64,000 nt of DNA from Riemerella columbipharyngis (GCF_900101995.1 NZ_FNAS01000010.1:1-64000); one strand, 5' to 3'; counted from the stretch's first letter, positions 26,444-35,654 are shown. Translations and numbers: made by a program. The notes: a model not told the origin generated them from the sequence alone.

Positions 26444-26878
26444 AAAAAATTTTTCTGTAAAGGTAAGGATTAATCTCGATTAAAAAAAATGTTATCCGAA
26501 TGTTTAGCCTCTTGCCTCTTCAGAACAAAATAAGTATCTCTAATATTTCATTCTAAGCATCAACGACTTCCTTTTATCTGCAATCCATTATTTTTTTTAA
26601 CAACAAAACAATATTCATCGCAAGTTTCTTTACCACCCTATCTTATACGATTTCCGTATTTTACCGTAAGAATTAATTTGTCATAAAAAATCTTTTCTTA
26701 TTTTTGTGCGGCAAAGCAGAGACTTTTTTATATTTCTTTTGCTTTTTACGGCTTGTTTTCAGTTTTAAAAGATTTATCCGCACGCAGAGCAAAGACAGAG
26801 CAGCGGTTATTGCTTTTGGAAAGCACAACAAACTCATAATAATTATAAAATAATTAAAGAAAGACAACTAAAATAAAA
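26444..26878. other. Long intergenic region with promoter of the PPIase gene
   Basis: No credible gene is present between the divergent aminotransferase and peptidyl-prolyl isomerase genes. A promoter at 26677-26706 implies a 5' leader of about 165 nt for the isomerase gene. No riboswitch-like fold was recognised in it. Confidence 0.5.
26677..26706 (+). promoter_or_regulatory. Bacteroidota promoter upstream of the cyclophilin-FKBP gene
   Basis: TTTG (26677-26680), an 18-nt spacer and TATTTTTG (26699-26706) match the consensus. Confidence 0.65.
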
Positions 26879-27961
26879 ATGAAAAAAATCGTATCTTTAT
26901 GTTTTGCTACAATAGCAATACTTACTTTAACTAATTGTAACCCAATATACAAGAAAATGAATATAGACAAATCTTTTTATGAAGCTCTGCCCGATGGCGT
27001 GTATGCTAAAATGGAAACCTCTAAGGGGGATATGATTATCAAGTTTTTTGATAAAGAATCACCGGTAACGGTAGCCAATTTTGTGGGACTTGCCCAAGGT
27101 AAAATAGAAAACAAAGCTAAGACTAAAGGCGTTCCATTTTATGACGGGCTTATTTTCCACCGAGTTATCAAGAATTTTATGATACAAGGCGGAGACCCGC
27201 AAGGTACCGGAATGGGAAGCCCCGGATACAAATTTGACGATGAGAAAAACGACCTGAAACATGATGCCGAAGGCTATCTGTCTATGGCAAATTCCGGACC
27301 TAATACCAATGGCTCTCAGTTTTTCATTACACATGTACCTACGCCTTGGCTTGATGGGAAACACACTATTTTCGGAAAAGTGGTAAAAGGAATAGAGGTA
27401 ATAGATGCTATTGCTAATGTAAAAACAGCGGCTCAAGATCGCCCGGAACAAGATGTGAAAATCGAAAAAGTAGAAATTTTCACAAAAGGAGAGGCCTACA
27501 AACATTATGACGCAGCGAAAACTTTCAATGAAGGCAAGGCTAAAATCCAAGAAAACAACCAAGCATATTTTGAAAAAAAAGCAGCAGAAGAAGCTAAGAA
27601 ATTAGAAAGAATGAAGAGCGAAATGACTCAAACCCCAAGCGGACTGTTCTACAAAATTACACAGACGACAGAAGGAAAAGCTCCAAAAGCAGGAGATGTC
27701 GTTGCAGTTCATTATTCCGGAAAACTACTTAACGGAATGGAGTTTGACAATTCTTACAAAAGACACGAACCGATAGATTTTCCTGTGGGAACAGGGCGTG
27801 TTATCAAAGGTTGGGATGAAGGTATAATGCTATTAAAAGAAGGTGAAAAAGCCACCCTGCTTATCCCGCCGGCATTAGGCTACGGAGCAAGAGGTGCGGG
27901 AGGCGTTATTCCACCAAATGCTTGGCTTCTCTTTGATGTGGAATTGGTGAAAGTAAAATAA
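26879..27961 (+). CDS. Cyclophilin-FKBP fusion peptidyl-prolyl isomerase, lipoprotein
   Basis: Both halves catalyse cis-trans isomerisation of proline peptide bonds. A lipoprotein signal (IAILTLTNC) anchors the product, presumably facing the periplasm. Residues ~40-200 are a cyclophilin (FHRVIKNFMIQGGDPQGTG, NGSQFFITHVPTPWLDGKH). A charged, partly coiled linker (~200-255, KKAAEEAKKLERMKSE) follows. Residues ~256-360 are an FKBP domain (VAVHYSGKLLNGMEFDNS, PALGYGARGAGGVIPPNAWL). Active-site residues of both families are kept, so both are probably active. The fusion is known from some Bacteroidota and a few protists. It is probably a folding factor for exported proteins. Confidence 0.92.
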   Translation: MKKIVSLCFATIAILTLTNCNPIYKKMNIDKSFYEALPDGVYAKMETSKGDMIIKFFDKESPVTVANFVGLAQGKIENKAKTKGVPFYDGLIFHRVIKNFMIQGGDPQGTGMGSPGYKFDDEKNDLKHDAEGYLSMANSGPNTNGSQFFITHVPTPWLDGKHTIFGKVVKGIEVIDAIANVKTAAQDRPEQDVKIEKVEIFTKGEAYKHYDAAKTFNEGKAKIQENNQAYFEKKAAEEAKKLERMKSEMTQTPSGLFYKITQTTEGKAPKAGDVVAVHYSGKLLNGMEFDNSYKRHEPIDFPVGTGRVIKGWDEGIMLLKEGEKATLLIPPALGYGARGAGGVIPPNAWLLFDVELVKVK

Positions 27962-27974
27962 AAAAAACAATATC

Positions 27975-28008
27975 AAAACGGTGGGACCACAAAAAGTTTC
28001 ACCGTTTT
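27975..28008 (+). terminator. Terminator after the cyclophilin-FKBP gene
   Basis: AAAACGGTG pairs with CACCGTTTT around a loop of about 16 nt; AGTTTTC follows, a weak T tail. Confidence 0.65.
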
Positions 28009-28056
28009 AGTTTTCTAAATTTCAAATCATTAAAAAGATTACCATACAATCATATT

Positions 28057-29154
28057 ATGACAATACATGATTTTATTTCCAAACTCAATTCTTTGATCCC
28101 CTTCCGGCAGGCTGAAGATTTTGATAATGTAGGCTTGCTCTGCGGCGTTCCGGAGAGAGAGATTACCAGAGTTCTCATAGCCCATGATGCTTTGGAGGAG
28201 GTTATAGACGAAGCAGAAGCACGAGGCGCCAATGTCGTTTTGGCTTTCCATCCCATTATCTTTTCGGGGCTAAAATCAATTACAGGAAAAAACTATGTGG
28301 AGCGGGCAGTCTTGAAAGCCATTGAAAAGAAAATAGCCATTATAGCTATTCATACAGCTTTGGATAATGATTTTCTTGGTGTTAATCATCAAATCGGCAA
28401 AGAGCTTGGACTTGAAAATCTACGCACGCTGATGCCTAAAAACAAATCATTAAAACAGCTGGTAGTCTATGTACCCAATGATCATTTAGAAGTCCTAAAA
28501 GAAGCCCTATTTCAAGCAGGTGCCGGGAATATAGGTTTCTATGATGAGTGCAGCTACGCTCTCGGAGGCAATGGAACATTCCGCCCTAAAAAAGGAGCAA
28601 ATCCGTACTGCGGAACTATCGGAGAAAGAGAAACCACGGAAGAGTCTGCATTATCCGTTATTTTTGAAGATTATAAGCTTCCCGCAGTTATTGAGGCTAT
28701 GAAATCTGCACATCCTTATGAAGAGGTAGCCTATCATATTTACACATTGGATAATGAAAATCAATATTTAGGTCTGGGGCAATATGGCGAGTTGCCGGAA
28801 GAAATGGACGAGTGGGATTTTTTGTCGTTGATCAAAAATAAATTTAATCTAAAAGTCGTTCGTTATAGTCCTTTGACTAATAAAAAAATAAAAAAAGTAG
28901 GAATGATAGGCGGAAGTGGAACCATCGGAATAAAGGCGGCTCTAGCAAAGGGCTGCGATGCTTACCTTACAGGAGATGTAAAATACCATGAGTTTTATCA
29001 AGGAGAGGATAAAATGTTGATTTGTGATATTGGGCATTTCGAATCAGAGCAATTTGTTATGACACAATTATTTGAAATTTTATCAGAAAATTTTACTACC
29101 TTTGCAGTCTTAAAAACGACTCAAAATACTAACCCCGTAAATTATTTTATATAA
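28057..29154 (+). CDS. Nif3-like dinuclear metal centre protein (YqfO type)
   Basis: Nif3/YqfO proteins form hexameric rings with a two-metal site; their reaction is still unsettled, though GTP cyclohydrolase-like activity has been proposed. The 365-residue protein has DFDNVGLLCG, the metal-binding VVLAFHPIIFSG and IHTALDN, and the C-terminal LTGDVKYHEF and CDIGHFESEQF. The central 110 residues (YVPNDHLEVLKEALFQAG) form the PII/CutA-like insert seen in longer members. It lies four bases before the coiled-coil gene, a pairing common in flavobacteria. Confidence 0.92.
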   Translation: MTIHDFISKLNSLIPFRQAEDFDNVGLLCGVPEREITRVLIAHDALEEVIDEAEARGANVVLAFHPIIFSGLKSITGKNYVERAVLKAIEKKIAIIAIHTALDNDFLGVNHQIGKELGLENLRTLMPKNKSLKQLVVYVPNDHLEVLKEALFQAGAGNIGFYDECSYALGGNGTFRPKKGANPYCGTIGERETTEESALSVIFEDYKLPAVIEAMKSAHPYEEVAYHIYTLDNENQYLGLGQYGELPEEMDEWDFLSLIKNKFNLKVVRYSPLTNKKIKKVGMIGGSGTIGIKAALAKGCDAYLTGDVKYHEFYQGEDKMLICDIGHFESEQFVMTQLFEILSENFTTFAVLKTTQNTNPVNYFI

Positions 29155-29158
29155 CGAT

Positions 29159-29938
29159 ATGGCAAAGAAAACCGATGACATCTCTGTAGAAGAAAAACTA
29201 AGAGCGTTATACGACTTGCAGTTTATAGACTCTCGTTTGGATGAAATCCGCAATACCAGAGGAGAACTACCCATAGAGGTAGAAGACTTGGAAACAGAAA
29301 TACAAGGCCTGAACAAAAGAGTGGAAAAATTTGAAAACGAAATCAAAGAACAGCAAGGCGAAGTTACTAGCAAAAAAGAGCTTATCAAGCAATCCAAAAC
29401 ATTGATAGAAAAGTATAAAAGCCAGCAGGACAATGTAAGAAATGATAAAGAATTCAGTGCATTGGAAAAAGAAATAGAGTACCAAGACCTTGAGATACAA
29501 TTAGCAGAAAAGAAAATCAAAGAATTCAAAGCAAGAATAGAGCACAAAAAAGAATCTCTAAATGCCCTTAAAGAAAAAATTTCGGAGCTCGACGGTCATT
29601 TGAATTATAAGAAAAACGAGCTGGATAATCTCATCAACGAGACTCAAAAAGAAGAAGAATTTTTGGTTAAAAAATCCGAAGAGTTTGCAAAGAAAATAGA
29701 CAAAAGACTTTTGGCTTCTTATCAAAGAATCCGAAACGGATCTTCTAACGGACTCGCTGTAGTAGGTATAGAACGAGGTGCTCCGAAAGGATCTTACTTT
29801 ACTATTCCGCCTCAGAAACAAGTAGAAATCGCTCAAAGGAAAAAGATCGTTATAGACGAACATTCCGGTAAAATCTTAGTAGATGATGATTTGGTAAGCG
29901 AAGAAAATGCTAAAATGCAAGAAATAATAAAGTTTTAA
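29159..29938 (+). CDS. Coiled-coil protein with a degenerate C4 zinc ribbon
   Basis: The 259-residue protein is a long antiparallel coiled coil (about residues 30-190, heptads such as EIQGLNKRVEKFENEIKEQQ) and then the C-terminal domain that in this family is a zinc ribbon. The landmark IPPQKQVEIAQRKKI and DEHSGKILVDD are present, but none of the four zinc cysteines is left (IERGAPKGSYF and DEHSGKIL replace the usual CxxC pairs). It therefore probably no longer binds zinc. It follows the Nif3-like gene by four bases. Homologues are sometimes called nucleic-acid-binding, without firm proof. Confidence 0.85.
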   Translation: MAKKTDDISVEEKLRALYDLQFIDSRLDEIRNTRGELPIEVEDLETEIQGLNKRVEKFENEIKEQQGEVTSKKELIKQSKTLIEKYKSQQDNVRNDKEFSALEKEIEYQDLEIQLAEKKIKEFKARIEHKKESLNALKEKISELDGHLNYKKNELDNLINETQKEEEFLVKKSEEFAKKIDKRLLASYQRIRNGSSNGLAVVGIERGAPKGSYFTIPPQKQVEIAQRKKIVIDEHSGKILVDDDLVSEENAKMQEIIKF

Positions 29939-29954
29939 GAATAAAAAACTTATA

Positions 29955-29992
29955 AAAAGTCCGCTTCATTTAAGCGGATTTTTTTATTTTTG
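29955..29992 (+). terminator. Terminator after the coiled-coil gene, joined to a -7 box
   Basis: TCCGCTT and AAGCGGA form the stem (29960-29978), followed by TTTTTTATTTTTG. The last part, TATTTTTG at 29985-29992, can serve as the -7 box for the next gene. Confidence 0.7.
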
Positions 29993-30011
29993 GAAGCATA
30001 AAATTACTCTT

Positions 30012-32012
30012 ATGAAATTAAAATACGCTCTACTCGGTTTAGCAGCACCAATGCTGATGAATGCCCAAAATGTAATGACTCCGGAAATACTCTGGACATT
30101 AAAGAAAATAAATGTACAAACGGTATCGCCGTCTCAAGATGCATTACTATACAGCGTGGGACAAGTGAATTTAGAGACAGAAAAAACAAATCATGAAAAC
30201 TTTTTGCTCAATCTTAAAAACAACCAAAGCATCAATCTGAATTTAAAGGGCAAAACTCCGTTCCAATGGGATAGCAACGGCATCTACGCCAGAAAAGAAA
30301 ATCAAATATACCTCTCCAAAGATATGGGCAAAACTTGGACGCTTTTCTATACTTTGGACAAAGATGCAGACCTCGCAATAGTATCTCCTGATGGCAAGAA
30401 GATAGCATTTAGTAAAGAGGTTTTGATAAACAAAATTATGGGTAAAGATATCTACAAGGATTTACCGAAGACTACCGGATATGTTTTTACAGACCTTAAT
30501 CACAGACATTGGGATCATTTTAACAAAGGTAAATACAATCATATTTTTGTAGTAAATGCAGATGAGAATACCGATGAGGCAAAAGATATTATTGGCTGCA
30601 ATCCTTGGGATTGCCCTCAACAGCCGGGTGGCGGACAAGAAGACTTTACTTTCAGCCCTGATTCTTCCGAGATATTATTCGTTCTAAAACCCTACGACGG
30701 GGTGAAGTATATGATTTCTACAAACACCGATATATTCTCGTATAACCTTAATTCCGGTACTGTAAAAAATCTGACTGAAAGTAATAAAGGATACGATATG
30801 AATCCAAAATTCAGTCCTGACGGAAAACATTTGGCTTGGCTAAGTATGGCAACCGACGGTTACGAAGCAGATAAAAATGAGCTTAAAATAATGGAGCTTA
30901 GCACCGGAAAAGTAACAAATATTACCAAAAACTGGGACGAAAGTATAGATGGTGATTTCTCTTGGGACAAAGGAGGGAAAACCATTTATTTTACCGCCGC
31001 CTATCGCGGAACGAAACACCTTTTTTCTGCAGATGCTAAAACGAAAGCCATTAAGCAAGTAACCGACGGGCAATTTGATGTAAATAACATCTATGCCCAG
31101 AATAAAAACGGATTAGTAGTAGGCAGAACGGATGTCAATCACAATACGGATTTGTATTCTGTAAATTTGAACAACGGAAAAATGGTTCAGCTTACGAATG
31201 TTAATAAGGAGATCTATGCTAAAATTACTCCTTCTAAATCTGAGCTTAAAATGGTAAAGACTACCGATGGCAAAGAAATGGGTGTTTGGTTTTTCTACCC
31301 ACCAAACTTTGACCCTCACAAAAAGTATCCTTCGCTGCTGTATTGCCAGGGAGGTCCGCAGTCGGCTCTTACACCGTTTTTCTCTGTTCGCTGGAACTTT
31401 GCCCTTATGGCAGCCCAAGGCTACATAGTGATAGCACCAAACCGCAGGGGAATGCCGGGCTGGGGAGTAAAATGGAATGCAGATATCTCCAAAGACTGGG
31501 GAGGACAGCCTATGAAAGACTATTTGTCAGCCGCAGATTACGCTAAAACATTACCTTATATAGACGGCAGCCGTATGGGGTGCGTAGGTGCAAGCTATGG
31601 AGGATACAGCGTATTCATGCTTGCGGGAATTCACAAAAATAGGTTCAAGACATTTATCGCCCACGACGGATTGTTTGATATGAAATCTTGGTATCTTACG
31701 ACAGACGAACTTTGGTTTGCCAATTGGGATTTAGGAGGCTCTCCTTATGATACGCCTGTGCCAAAATCTTACACAGATTTTAACCCGAGTAATTTTGTGA
31801 AAAATTGGAATCGCCCAATTATGATTATTCAAGGAGGAACAGACTACCGAGTACCTTATGAACAAGGGCAAGAAGCGTTTCAAGCAGCGAAACTTAAAGG
31901 ACTTAAAACACAGATGCTTTATTTCCCTAATGAAAATCACTGGGTACTGAATCCTCAGAATGGGTTGCTCTGGCAGCGAGAGTTTTTCAAATGGCTGAAA
32001 GAAACACTTTAA
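30012..32012 (+). CDS. S9 family prolyl oligopeptidase (DPP5-like)
   Basis: The family releases dipeptides or oligopeptides in the periplasm for peptide nutrition. The 666-residue precursor has a short signal peptide (LLGLAAPMLMNAQ), a beta-propeller with repeated FSPDG-type turns (VSPDGKKIAFSK, FSPDGKHLAWLS), and an alpha/beta hydrolase domain with CVGASYGGYSVFMLAG (nucleophile serine), GGTDYRVPYEQGQ (aspartate) and FPNENHWVLNPQN (histidine). GGSPYDTP and YIVIAPNRRGMPGWG resemble dipeptidyl-peptidase 5 of Porphyromonas. It appears to be a single-gene transcript between two terminators. Confidence 0.9.
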   Translation: MKLKYALLGLAAPMLMNAQNVMTPEILWTLKKINVQTVSPSQDALLYSVGQVNLETEKTNHENFLLNLKNNQSINLNLKGKTPFQWDSNGIYARKENQIYLSKDMGKTWTLFYTLDKDADLAIVSPDGKKIAFSKEVLINKIMGKDIYKDLPKTTGYVFTDLNHRHWDHFNKGKYNHIFVVNADENTDEAKDIIGCNPWDCPQQPGGGQEDFTFSPDSSEILFVLKPYDGVKYMISTNTDIFSYNLNSGTVKNLTESNKGYDMNPKFSPDGKHLAWLSMATDGYEADKNELKIMELSTGKVTNITKNWDESIDGDFSWDKGGKTIYFTAAYRGTKHLFSADAKTKAIKQVTDGQFDVNNIYAQNKNGLVVGRTDVNHNTDLYSVNLNNGKMVQLTNVNKEIYAKITPSKSELKMVKTTDGKEMGVWFFYPPNFDPHKKYPSLLYCQGGPQSALTPFFSVRWNFALMAAQGYIVIAPNRRGMPGWGVKWNADISKDWGGQPMKDYLSAADYAKTLPYIDGSRMGCVGASYGGYSVFMLAGIHKNRFKTFIAHDGLFDMKSWYLTTDELWFANWDLGGSPYDTPVPKSYTDFNPSNFVKNWNRPIMIIQGGTDYRVPYEQGQEAFQAAKLKGLKTQMLYFPNENHWVLNPQNGLLWQREFFKWLKETL

Positions 32013-32019
32013 TAAAAAA

Positions 32020-32055
32020 ATAAGCTGCCCCAAGATGAGGCAGCTTATTTTTATC
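32020..32055. terminator. Bidirectional terminator after the S9 peptidase
   Basis: ATAAGCTGCC pairs with GGCAGCTTAT, flanked by an A run and a T run; it separates the peptidase gene from the converging yceI-like gene. Confidence 0.85.
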
Positions 32056-32080
32056 CTTTTTTATCTTAAATAAAGATTTT

Positions 32081-32653
32081 TTATTTAGCAGAAAGCGTTA
32101 CCTGTAAGTCTATATCATCTTTTATCACAATATCTTTCATCGTAGATTTGTAGGAAACACCCCATTTTTGTCTGTCAATAGTGAATTTATCAGAAGTAAG
32201 AGTAAGAACCCCATTTTTTACCTCTATCTTTGCAGGAAAAGTTACGGCGTTTGTACTGCCTTTTAGTGTAAGATTACCCGTAATAATATAATTGAAGTCC
32301 GGTTTATTGTTTTTTCTTAAAAGCATCATTTTAAAAGTCCCCGTAGGGTATTTTTCTACCTCAAAGAAATCCCCATTTTTCAAGTGATTATTCAGTTTTG
32401 TTTGATATTCTCCGGACAGATCTGTCGCATTGATAGAGTTCATATCCAAAACAAAACTTCCTCCTGCTAATTGCCCGTTTTTCAAGATAACCGTTCCGCT
32501 ACTGAGGTCTATTGTCCCTTGATGAGAAGAAGCCTCTGTCTTGGCTACTTTGTAGCCCCACCAATTAATTTTAGAAGAAACCACCTTGAGGCTTTTAGTT
32601 TGAGAGAACACCAATCCACTCGCTAAAACGAATAATAACGCTAATTTTTTCAT
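32081..32653 (-). CDS. YceI family periplasmic lipid-binding-type protein
   Basis: YceI proteins are exported lipocalin-like barrels that bind isoprenoid or lipid chains. The 190-residue protein has a signal peptide (LLFVLASGLVFSQ), then SSKINWWGYKVAKTEASSHQ, LDMNSINATDLSG, FFEVEKYPTGTFKM and GNLTLKGSTNAVTFPAKI, all family landmarks. The ligand here is unknown. It lies between the tRNA cluster and a shared terminator. Confidence 0.9.
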   Translation of the reverse strand: MKKLALLFVLASGLVFSQTKSLKVVSSKINWWGYKVAKTEASSHQGTIDLSSGTVILKNGQLAGGSFVLDMNSINATDLSGEYQTKLNNHLKNGDFFEVEKYPTGTFKMMLLRKNNKPDFNYIITGNLTLKGSTNAVTFPAKIEVKNGVLTLTSDKFTIDRQKWGVSYKSTMKDIVIKDDIDLQVTLSAK

Positions 32654-32773
32654 TGTAGTTGTTTTTTATAATTCTATTCTGCAAAAGCAATGCAAATTTT
32701 AGACCAAGTAAAAAAGAAGTCAAAATGTTTATAAAACAAAAATCACCGCTAATTAAAATTAACAGTGATTTTG

Positions 32774-32857
32774 TACCCCAGACGGGACTTGAACCCGTAC
32801 GCCAAAAGAGGCACAGGATTTTAAGTCCTGCGTGTCTACCAATTCCACCACCAGGGC
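32774..32857 (-). tRNA. tRNA-Leu (TAA)
   Basis: The minus strand gives acceptor GCCCTGG, the long variable arm of a class II tRNA, and anticodon stem-loop CAGGACTTAAAATCCTG with anticodon TAA. The T arm is GGGTTCAAGTCCC. Length is 84 nt. Confidence 0.95.
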
Positions 32858-32896
32858 AGGAAAAAAAATAGAAGCCGGAGCTCCTATTTTTATTTG

Positions 32897-32969
32897 AGCG
32901 AAAAACGGGACTCGAACCCGCGACCCCAACCTTGGCAAGGTTGTGCTCTACCAGCTGAGCTATTTTCGC
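32897..32969 (-). tRNA. tRNA-Gly (GCC)
   Basis: The minus strand gives acceptor GCGAAAA with TTTTCGC, anticodon arm CAACCTTGCCAAGGTTG (GCC) and T arm GCGGGTTCGAGTCCCG. Length is 73 nt. Confidence 0.95.
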
Positions 32970-32974
32970 AATTG

Positions 32975-33056
32975 TGCGGATGAAGGGACTCGAACCCCCA
33001 CGCCTCTCGGCACCAGATCCTAAGTCTGGCGTGGCTACCAATTACACCACATCCGC
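32975..33056 (-). tRNA. tRNA-Leu (TAG)
   Basis: The minus strand gives acceptor GCGGATG with CATCCGC, anticodon arm CCAGACTTAGGATCTGG (TAG) and a long variable arm. The three tRNA genes lie 5 to 39 bases apart and are probably processed from one transcript. Confidence 0.95.
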
Positions 33057-33234
33057 AGTTGTATAAGTTCGCTTATCTTTTGTGAGTGCAAATGTAGAAC
33101 TTATTTTTTAAATGACAAAATTTTTTATCAAATATTTTACCCCTACCCTTTGCTATTAAAATAAAAGCTTGAATATGTATATAATGTGATTCTTGTCATA
33201 TTTTAGATTTTGCGTATATGCTTATATTTGTAGT

Positions 33235-33603
33235 GTGAAAAAGTGCTTTGGTATTTTAATGACTCTTCTTATGCTGATGATTACCTTTCAGCAGGTCGCT
33301 ATTATTGTCCACTTTAAGCTCAACCAAGATTATATAGAAAAGAAATATTGTGTCAATAAGAATACTCCGACAACTCATTGCCACGGTAAATGCCGCCTAA
33401 GAAAAGAATTAGAAAACACACAAAAAGAATCGCCTAAAGCCATAAGTATTTACAAAACATTCGATTTAGTACCTACGACCACCTATAATTATAACTTTGA
33501 AAACAAAGAACCTGTGGCAGAAAACACGGCTCATCATTTTTATAAAGAAAAACTAACTGCAGCCGATTATAACGGAAGACTATTCAAACCTCCTATTTTT
33601 TAA
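33235..33603 (+). CDS. Small exported cysteine-rich protein of the copper locus
   Basis: From the GTG start the protein has one membrane or signal segment (ILMTLLMLMITFQQVAIIV) and then a short exported part with KKYCVNKN and HCHGKCRLRKEL, a cysteine/histidine cluster suited to copper or heme handling. The rest is low-complexity. The TATATTTG at 33223-33230 is a -7 box so close to the GTG that an ATG at 33259 is also possible. It heads a row of four genes with MbnP- and MbnH-like proteins and an outer-membrane barrel. Family and exact role are unknown; metal binding is inferred. Confidence 0.65.
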   Translation: MKKCFGILMTLLMLMITFQQVAIIVHFKLNQDYIEKKYCVNKNTPTTHCHGKCRLRKELENTQKESPKAISIYKTFDLVPTTTYNYNFENKEPVAENTAHHFYKEKLTAADYNGRLFKPPIF

Positions 33604-33696
33604 ATTTAATTTTCAAAGGATTTTGCATCCAAACTTTTCGTATTCCATTGCGTTGTGGAATGCTCTAATCGTTATATTAAAATTAAATTTAAAAAA

Positions 33697-34518
33697 ATGA
33701 AAAACATAAAATTTCTTTTCGTAGCATTGGCTACTCTATTAGTTGTACAATCTTGCAACCGAGACAGCTCACCTAAAATTAAAACCAATGACAAGAACAA
33801 TGTAACATTACAGTTTGATGACACAAGGCTTGCAGGCGAGTCTTTGTTGTTTGGACACAACTACACCTCTTCTAGCGGACAGAATTATCAATTCTCTAAA
33901 ATCAATTATATCATTAGTAATGTAATTCTCACAAAAGCTGATGGCACAGAAGTGAAATACCACTGGAACGACCCTAATAATGGAGCTTTCATTGTGAGAA
34001 ACGGAGAGGGAATATCTACCGTTCACGATTTTGTGCTAAAAGACATTCCTGCTGGCGATTATGTAAAAGTACAGTTCGGTATAGGAGTATCCCCAGAAGC
34101 ATATTTATTGGGACAAGATCAACAAGGAGAGTTTTGGGACAAAGCTAAAGATATGAGATGGAACTGGAAATCCGGATATGTTTTCGTAAAAATAGAAGGA
34201 GAATATACTACAACAGAAAATACACAGAAACAATTTTTGACTCATATCGGAAATATGGGAAAACCTAATGATGAGTATCCTAATGTATACAAGACCGTAA
34301 CTCTTGACATAAAAGGAACTGCTAAAGTGCGTGGAAATATTTCTCCTATTGTCCATATTGTATCGGATTTTTCCAAATACTTAGATGGCAAAAACAAAAT
34401 CATTTTAAATACTGACAACGACAATAAAATGACACCAAAAGCTCCTATCGTTCAAAAGGCAATAGAGAATATTTCTGAAGTTTTTTTTGTACATCATACC
34501 CATAATAACCCCAATTAA
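33697..34518 (+). CDS. MbnP-like copper-binding lipoprotein
   Basis: The protein has a lipoprotein signal (LLVVQSC) and an MbnP-type beta-sandwich: VTLQFDDTRLAGESLLFG, FSKINYIISNVILTKADG, VQFGIGVSPEAYLLG and the tryptophan-rich MRWNWKSGYVFVKIEGE. In MbnP of methanotrophs a tryptophan is oxidised to kynurenine by the partner MbnH, which creates a Cu(I) site. The tryptophans here lie in the corresponding motif, and an MbnH-like gene follows 71 bases downstream. The C-terminal histidines (FFVHHTHNNPN) may add metal ligands. Start at 33697 is chosen because it places the signal peptide at the N-terminus. Substrate identity is inferred from the family. Confidence 0.85.
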   Translation: MKNIKFLFVALATLLVVQSCNRDSSPKIKTNDKNNVTLQFDDTRLAGESLLFGHNYTSSSGQNYQFSKINYIISNVILTKADGTEVKYHWNDPNNGAFIVRNGEGISTVHDFVLKDIPAGDYVKVQFGIGVSPEAYLLGQDQQGEFWDKAKDMRWNWKSGYVFVKIEGEYTTTENTQKQFLTHIGNMGKPNDEYPNVYKTVTLDIKGTAKVRGNISPIVHIVSDFSKYLDGKNKIILNTDNDNKMTPKAPIVQKAIENISEVFFVHHTHNNPN

Positions 34519-34589
34519 GCATCAGTAATAAAATCTTCTGCCTGATAAAAATAGGCAGAAGATTTTTACTCTTTGATAAAAATAAAAAA

Positions 34590-35642
34590 ATGAAAAAAAA
34601 TATTCTTGGAGTAGTTTTGCTCTTCTTCGTGCTTCTATCGTGCCGAAAAGAAGAAAAAGTGTACTATCCGGTAGATACAAAAATACAACTTGGCATCCCT
34701 GATTATTTTCCAAAAATACAGCACGACATAGAAAAAAATTATCCCACCAAATACGGCATAGAACTTGGGAAAAAACTTTTCCACGAAGGACGCTTGTCTG
34801 CAGACGGCATCGTATCGTGCGGGTTTTGTCATATTCAAGAAAATGCTTTCACTCATCATGGGCACCCGGTAAGTCATGGTGTCTACGATAGAATAGGAAT
34901 CAGAAATGCACCACCGGTACAAAATATGATATTCCTCAACAAATATATGTGGGACGGCTCGATTACTAATCTGGAAGAGCAGCCATTGGTACCTATCTCT
35001 ACTCACGAGGAAATGGACGGAGACATTGGTACAATTCTAAAAACATTAAATAACGATAAAGACTATAAAAGATTATTCAAAATCGTTTATGGCGATGAAA
35101 CCGCTACACCGGAGCGGATATTTAAAGCCTTGACTCAATTTATGGCAACACTCATATCGGCAGACAGTAAGTACGATAAAGTGATGAGACACGAAGCAGA
35201 ATTCTCGGCTCAAGAGCAAGAAGGCTACAAACTTTTTAATGAGAAATGTACCTCTTGCCATAGTACAGCACTATTTACAGACCAAAGTTTTCGCTATACA
35301 GGATTGCCTTATAATGCTTATTACAAAGACAACGGCAGAGAGAGGGTAACAGACAAAAAAGAAGATTATCTAAAATTCCGAGTACCGAGCTTGCGGAATT
35401 TAGGCTACACTGCACCATATATGCACGATGGTAGATTTTTTACCCTAAAAGCTGTTTTGGATTTTTATTCAAACGACAATGGGCACCAAATACAAGACGC
35501 ACCGAACCTCGATCCGTTACTAAAAAAAATTCCGGGACGAGTAGGCATACCGATGACAGAACAAGAGAAAAAAGACATTATTGCTTTTCTACTTACTTTA
35601 GATGACCCTCAGTTTATTTCCAACCCTGCATTTGCAGAATAA
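34590..35642 (+). CDS. MbnH-like di-heme cytochrome c peroxidase family enzyme
   Basis: The 350-residue lipoprotein (signal LLFFVLLSCRKEE) has two CxxCH heme sites, CGFCHIQENAF near residue 77 and CTSCHSTALF near residue 220, and the CCP/MauG fold motifs RNAPPVQNMIFLNKYMWDG and RVPSLRNLGYTAPYMHDGRF. In the methanobactin locus, MbnH of this family oxidises a tryptophan of MbnP. The adjacent MbnP-like gene makes that role more likely than peroxide defence. Electron donors and cofactor state are not visible in sequence. Confidence 0.88.
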   Translation: MKKNILGVVLLFFVLLSCRKEEKVYYPVDTKIQLGIPDYFPKIQHDIEKNYPTKYGIELGKKLFHEGRLSADGIVSCGFCHIQENAFTHHGHPVSHGVYDRIGIRNAPPVQNMIFLNKYMWDGSITNLEEQPLVPISTHEEMDGDIGTILKTLNNDKDYKRLFKIVYGDETATPERIFKALTQFMATLISADSKYDKVMRHEAEFSAQEQEGYKLFNEKCTSCHSTALFTDQSFRYTGLPYNAYYKDNGRERVTDKKEDYLKFRVPSLRNLGYTAPYMHDGRFFTLKAVLDFYSNDNGHQIQDAPNLDPLLKKIPGRVGIPMTEQEKKDIIAFLLTLDDPQFISNPAFAE

Positions 35643-35654
35643 ATTTATTTAATA

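Noticed and set aside
26673-26867. A 64-codon minus-strand reading frame in the long gap before the cyclophilin-FKBP gene
   Set aside because: Composition is A/T-driven (lysine and phenylalanine runs), it overlaps a good plus-strand promoter, and there is no family resemblance.
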